From NCBI GenBank assembly GCA_938028175.1, contig CALJAE010000014.1, forward strand, positions 1-7,921: a stretch of 7,921 nucleotides of DNA, written 5' to 3'. Below the pieces are notes generated by a model. It searched no databases, was not told the origin of the DNA, and worked only from the letters and a program-made list of their open reading frames with translations. Of the stretch, positions 5,691-7,921 are shown one piece after another. Made by a program: the position numbers and the translations under genes. Origin of the DNA: an uncultured Acidimicrobiales bacterium. GTDB lineage: Bacteria; Actinomycetota; Acidimicrobiia; Acidimicrobiales; SZUA-35. Positions within the stretch are counted from its first letter, which is position 1. The number at the start of each line of letters is the position of its first letter.

Positions 5691-6052
5691 TGGCAAAAGT
5701 ATCAAGATCTAAAATGCGCAGCATTCGTCAGAGCCGTCTTCGTAAGAGGATCTCTGGAACAGCTGATAGGCCAAGACTCAGCGTCTTTCGATCTAACAGC
5801 CACATCAGCGCTCAACTAATCGACGATGTAACTGGAGCAACAGTGGCTTCGGCTACATCTCTAGAGTCTGCGGTTAAGTCATCGGGTGCTACCGGTAACG
5901 CAACAGCAGCCACCGAAGTTGGAAAACTCATTGGTGAAAGAGCAAAAGCAGCAGGCATAACGGCAGCTGTCTTTGATCGTGGAGGCAACAAATATCACGG
6001 CCGAGTCGCAGCGCTAGCTGATGCCGCTCGTGAACAAGGCTTGGAATTCTAA
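5690..6052 (+). CDS. rplR: 50S ribosomal protein L18
   Basis: L18 binds 5S rRNA together with L5 and anchors it in the central protuberance. The 120-residue product has the basic N-terminus (SRSKMRSIRQSRLRKRISGT), then RPRLSVFRSNSHISAQLIDD (27-46). Its C-terminal signature is VFDRGGNKYHGRVAALADAA (94-113), ending in GLEF as in most bacterial L18 proteins. The ATG overlaps the rplF stop by one base (TAATG). GGAG at 5679-5682 lies seven bases upstream. The stop TAA is also part of the AAGGAG that serves rpsE. Length is normal. Confidence 0.97.
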   Translation: MAKVSRSKMRSIRQSRLRKRISGTADRPRLSVFRSNSHISAQLIDDVTGATVASATSLESAVKSSGATGNATAATEVGKLIGERAKAAGITAAVFDRGGNKYHGRVAALADAAREQGLEF

Positions 6053-6056
6053 GGAG
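6051..6056 (+). promoter_or_regulatory. Shine-Dalgarno of rpsE formed from the rplR stop codon
   Basis: AAGGAG, whose two adenines are the last bases of the rplR TAA stop. It is seven bases before the GTG at 6064 and so fixes the rpsE start. A terminating rplR ribosome would cover this site, which suggests translational coupling. Confidence 0.75.
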
Positions 6057-6063
6057 ATATTAA

Positions 6064-6657
6064 GTGTCAGATAATCAAAGACAACAGCGTCCAGAACGAG
6101 AATCAAAAGTAATCGCTATCAACCGTGTAGCTAAGGTAGTTAAAGGTGGACGTAGGTTCGCATTTACTGCTCTAGTAGTAGTCGGTGACGGCAAAGGTCG
6201 AGTAGGCCTTGGTTACGGTAAAGCTAAAGAAGTTCCTTTGGCAATCCAAAAGGGAACCGAAGAAGCTAAGAAGCTTATGTTCGACGTAGCTATGTCAGCT
6301 GGAACTGTAACTCACCAAGTTATTGGTTCTAACGGAGCAGGGCGAGTAATGCTCAAGCCTGCAGCTCCTGGTACTGGTGTGATCGCCGGTGGAGCAGCTC
6401 GTCAGATTCTTGAAGAAGTAGGAATCAAAGACGTAATTTGTAAATCACTTGGTTCTGCTAACCAGATCAACGTTGCTCGTGCAACAATTGATGCGCTAGC
6501 TAGCCTAAAGCGACCAGACGAGGTAGCTAAGCTACGCGGCCTGGACGAGACCGAATTTGTTCCGGCTCCACTTCTAGCTACTTACCGTGAAACCATTCGC
6601 GATAAGAAAGAAGCTGCGAAGACTGAGGCCGAAGAAGCTGAAGAGGTGAAGGCATAA
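6064..6657 (+). CDS. rpsE: 30S ribosomal protein S5 (GTG start, short acidic tail)
   Basis: S5 lies on the solvent side of the small subunit at the mRNA entry site, next to S3 and S4, and affects fidelity and spectinomycin response. The 197-residue product has the N-terminal double-stranded-RNA-binding-like domain (about 14-77). This includes the spectinomycin-loop region RVAKVVKGGRRFAFTALVVV (21-40) and GYGKAKEVPLAIQKG. The C-terminal domain (about 90-160) has LKPAAPGTGVIAGGAARQILE (97-117) and SLGSANQINVARATIDAL. No spectinomycin-resistance deletion is evident in the loop. After residue 180 comes an acidic Ala/Glu tail (KKEAAKTEAEEAEEVKA), longer than in the E. coli protein. The GTG start is supported by AAGGAG. 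The stop shares one base with rpmD. Confidence 0.97.
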   Translation: MSDNQRQQRPERESKVIAINRVAKVVKGGRRFAFTALVVVGDGKGRVGLGYGKAKEVPLAIQKGTEEAKKLMFDVAMSAGTVTHQVIGSNGAGRVMLKPAAPGTGVIAGGAARQILEEVGIKDVICKSLGSANQINVARATIDALASLKRPDEVAKLRGLDETEFVPAPLLATYRETIRDKKEAAKTEAEEAEEVKA

Positions 6658-6836
6658 TGGCACAGATTAAAGTAACGCTAGTTAAATCTTCCATTGGCTC
6701 AAAGCCAAAGCACAGAGGTTCGCTTCGTTCTCTAGGACTAGGGAAAATCGGATCAAGCAATATTTTAGAAGATCGTCCTGAAATTCAGGGCATGATCGCA
6801 AGTGTTTCACATCTTGTAGAAGTCACTGAAGCCTAA
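6657..6836 (+). CDS. rpmD: 50S ribosomal protein L30
   Basis: L30 is a small 23S rRNA-binding protein of the large subunit, absent from some bacterial lineages. The 59-residue product starts MAQIKVTLVKSSIGSKPKHR and continues with GSLRSLGLGKIGSSNILED, the conserved helix that normally reads TLRSLGLRKI or similar. It ends in the usual beta-strand with a central HLVEV. Length is normal for bacterial L30. The ATG overlaps the rpsE stop by one base. GAGGTG at 6643-6648 gives a good ribosome binding site eight bases upstream, inside the codons of the S5 acidic tail. The stop TAA runs into the AAGGAG used by rplO. Confidence 0.95.
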   Translation: MAQIKVTLVKSSIGSKPKHRGSLRSLGLGKIGSSNILEDRPEIQGMIASVSHLVEVTEA

Positions 6837-6844
6837 GGAGAGCC

Positions 6845-7342
6845 ATGGTTAAACTACATGACCTAAAACCAGCTGAAGGATCACGTCGAGACGGCAAACG
6901 TCTTGGCCGCGGTATCGCAGGCAAAGGCGGTAAAACTGCTGGTCGAGGAACAAAGGGACAGCACTCTCGTGGTAGAGGCAAGGTAAGAGTTGGTTTCGAG
7001 GGTGGTCAGGTACCGCTTTATCGTCGTACTCCTAAACTGCCAGGCTTTAAGAACCCTTTCCGAGTTGAGTACGAAGCCGTGAACCTGGACACAATCACAG
7101 AACTAGGTAAATCAGAAGTAACGCCAGAGATTTTGGCCGAAAACGGTCTAATCACTTCTGCCAAGTCACTCGTTAAGGTACTTGGTAGGGGACAAATCAG
7201 CTCTGCGGTTAAGGTTTCAGCTCACGCATTCTCAAACTCAGCTAAAGAAGCTATTGAGTCTGCCGGTGGTTCAACAGAGGTTCTAGACAAGCCATTTAAG
7301 GTTCGTCCTGCCGCTTCTGGTAACCAGCATATGAACCGCTAA
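6845..7342 (+). CDS. rplO: 50S ribosomal protein L15 with C-terminal addition
   Basis: L15 is a late-assembly large-subunit protein with a long, rRNA-penetrating N-terminal arm. The 165-residue product begins MVKLHDLKPAEGSRR. It has the Gly/Arg/Lys-rich arm (about 18-48, with GRGIAGKGGKTAGRGTKGQHSRG) and then FEGGQVPLYRRTPKLPGF (51-68). The globular domain runs to about residue 147 (SAKEAIESAGGSTEVL). A typical L15 of about 145-150 residues stops near there; here 18 more residues follow (DKPFKVRPAASGNQHMNR). AAGGAG (6835-6840) overlaps the rpmD stop and is only four bases from the ATG, a short spacing, but no better start is visible. This is the last ribosomal gene before secY. Confidence 0.96.
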   Translation: MVKLHDLKPAEGSRRDGKRLGRGIAGKGGKTAGRGTKGQHSRGRGKVRVGFEGGQVPLYRRTPKLPGFKNPFRVEYEAVNLDTITELGKSEVTPEILAENGLITSAKSLVKVLGRGQISSAVKVSAHAFSNSAKEAIESAGGSTEVLDKPFKVRPAASGNQHMNR

Positions 7343-7343
7343 T

Positions 7344-7365
7344 CGACTAGTCTGTTGAGACGTCG
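7344..7365 (+). other. Bulged hairpin between rplO and secY
   Basis: CGAC (7344-7347) pairs with GTCG (7362-7365), and GTCT (7350-7353) pairs with AGAC (7358-7361). The loop is GTTG (7354-7357), and TA (7348-7349) is a two-base bulge on the 5' side. This makes eight Watson-Crick pairs starting one base after the rplO stop. No run of T follows, so it is unlikely to be a Rho-independent terminator. It could be an RNA-processing site, a 3'-end stabiliser, a protein-binding site, or chance. Confidence 0.5.
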
Positions 7366-7386
7366 CAAAGCCCCTTGGTTTGGAAC

Positions 7387-7391
7387 GGGAG
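7387..7391 (+). promoter_or_regulatory. Ribosome binding site of secY
   Basis: GGGAG eight bases before the GTG at 7400. Two in-frame stops, TAG (7394-7396) and TAA (7397-7399), sit directly before the GTG, so no upstream start is possible in this frame. Part of this site could pair with CCC at 7372-7374 in a weak stem. Confidence 0.7.
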
Positions 7392-7399
7392 AATAGTAA

Positions 7400-7921
7400 G
7401 TGAAAACATTAAGGAACATCCTTAGGACGCCTGAGCTTGTAAAGAAGATCGGGTTCACTCTATTGATAATTGTCTTGTACCGCCTGGGTGTCGCTATACC
7501 GACTCCAGGTGTAAACCTCGTTGCTTTGGAGAACCTAAATACAGTGGAGGCGTCACCGAATGGTCTTGGCGCCTACTTATCGTTACTATCTAGTATCGGT
7601 GGTGGAGCTTCCATATTTGCTCTCGGTGTAATTCCTTACATTACTGCCTCGATTATGATGCAGATCTTAACGATTGCTGTTCCGAAGTTAGAGGAGTGGC
7701 AGTCACAAGGAGCTGTGGGTCAACGTAAGATCAACCAATGGACTCGTTACGTTGCGCTCGGCTTAGCAGCTGTGCAGAGTACCGCAGTAATCCTTGGTAT
7801 GAACAACGGTGTGTTTGGACCGGACTTCGTTAGCATCTTCCGAGGTAACCAAGCAATTCTTCTTGGTATTCTAGGCATGACAGTTGGTACCGCAATTGTG
7901 ATGTGGCTTGCAGAGCTCAAT
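7400..7921 (+). CDS. secY: Protein translocase subunit SecY (N-terminal part; 3' end outside window)
   Basis: SecY is the membrane channel that, with SecE and SecG, exports or inserts proteins using SecA or the ribosome. 174 codons are visible of a usual 420-450, and the frame is open to the window edge. The short basic cytosolic N-terminus (KTLRNILRTPELVKK) is followed by a first membrane helix at about 17-34. The plug region and TM2 span about 58-92, with the family signature SIFALGVIPYITASIMMQ at 71-88. Next come a conserved cytosolic loop (PKLEEWQSQGAVGQRKINQWTRY, about 95-117), TM3 (about 116-134) and TM4 (about 150-170). The GTG start is forced by two in-frame stops just upstream. The plug segment lacks the common FSGGAL motif. 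Membrane boundaries are estimated by eye. Confidence 0.97.
   Translation, partial: MKTLRNILRTPELVKKIGFTLLIIVLYRLGVAIPTPGVNLVALENLNTVEASPNGLGAYLSLLSSIGGGASIFALGVIPYITASIMMQILTIAVPKLEEWQSQGAVGQRKINQWTRYVALGLAAVQSTAVILGMNNGVFGPDFVSIFRGNQAILLGILGMTVGTAIVMWLAELN

Larger units (their letters stand above)
7343..7399. other. Only true intergenic gap in the window (rplO-secY)
   Basis: These 57 bases are the longest stretch without a gene. The first half holds a bulged hairpin (7344-7365). The second half holds a weaker possible stem (7372-7389) and the secY Shine-Dalgarno GGGAG (7387-7391). TTGAGA at 7355-7360 resembles a -35 box, but no TATAAT-like element follows at 16-18 bases, so I do not call a promoter. 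No U-rich tract follows the hairpin. No small open frame with a ribosome binding site was found. Confidence 0.8.

Noticed and set aside
7344..7370. Rho-independent terminator after rplO
   Set aside because: A hairpin exists, but it is bulged, only eight pairs, and followed by CAAAGCCCC rather than a T-run.
7355..7397. Promoter for secY within the gap
   Set aside because: TTGAGA could be a -35 box, but the bases 16-18 downstream do not resemble TATAAT, and the nearest A/T-rich stretch (AATAGT, 7392-7397) is about 31 bases away.
1..7921. A hidden novel system (defence genes, CRISPR, mobile element, RNA gene) in the window
   Set aside because: Nearly every base lies within 18 contiguous, recognisable core genes, with gaps of at most 57 bases. 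No spaced repeats, inverted terminal repeats or tRNA-like folds were seen.

Overview
This window is one continuous block of ribosomal protein genes, all on the + strand. It starts inside rplB, at the downstream end of the S10 operon, and runs through the spc operon into the first 174 codons of secY. The 18 genes, in order, are rplB (partial)-rpsS-rplV-rpsC-rplP-rpmC-rpsQ | rplN-rplX-rplE-rpsN-rpsH-rplF-rplR-rpsE-rpmD-rplO-secY (partial). Every protein was recognised from family motifs. No RNA gene, mobile element, CRISPR array or foreign gene is visible.

Organism: bacterial. The gene order, the short zinc-binding form of S14 (two CxxC pairs), the extended C-termini of S3 and L22 and the general look of the proteins suggest an actinobacterial lineage. 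GC is only in the mid-to-upper 40s percent by eye on sampled lines. A lower-GC, possibly aquatic, actinobacterium (for example an Acidimicrobiia-like one) would fit, but this is inference and not a firm assignment.

Layout: genes are packed extremely tightly. Of 17 junctions, seven share one base as TAATG, one is a 4-base GTGA overlap (rpsQ/rplN, where S10 and spc blocks meet), one is an 8-base overlap (rplP/rpmC), and seven are gaps of 2 to 14 bases. The only real gap is 57 bases between rplO and secY. It holds a bulged hairpin and the secY ribosome binding site but no convincing promoter or terminator. Shine-Dalgarno sites mostly lie inside the last codons of the preceding gene, so translation is probably coupled along the message.

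Function: the products build both subunits. S19, S3, S17, S14, S8 and S5 are small-subunit proteins. L2, L22, L16, L29, L14, L24, L5, L6, L18, L30 and L15 are large-subunit proteins. SecY is the protein-conducting channel that receives chains near the exit tunnel. The notable departures are added tails: a Lys-rich then Glu-rich tail of about 105 residues on L22, a charged 72-residue tail on S3, a short acidic tail on S5, and a C-terminal addition on L15. The SecY plug region also looks atypical. I found no previously undescribed system; this is an ordinary core locus with lineage-specific embellishments.
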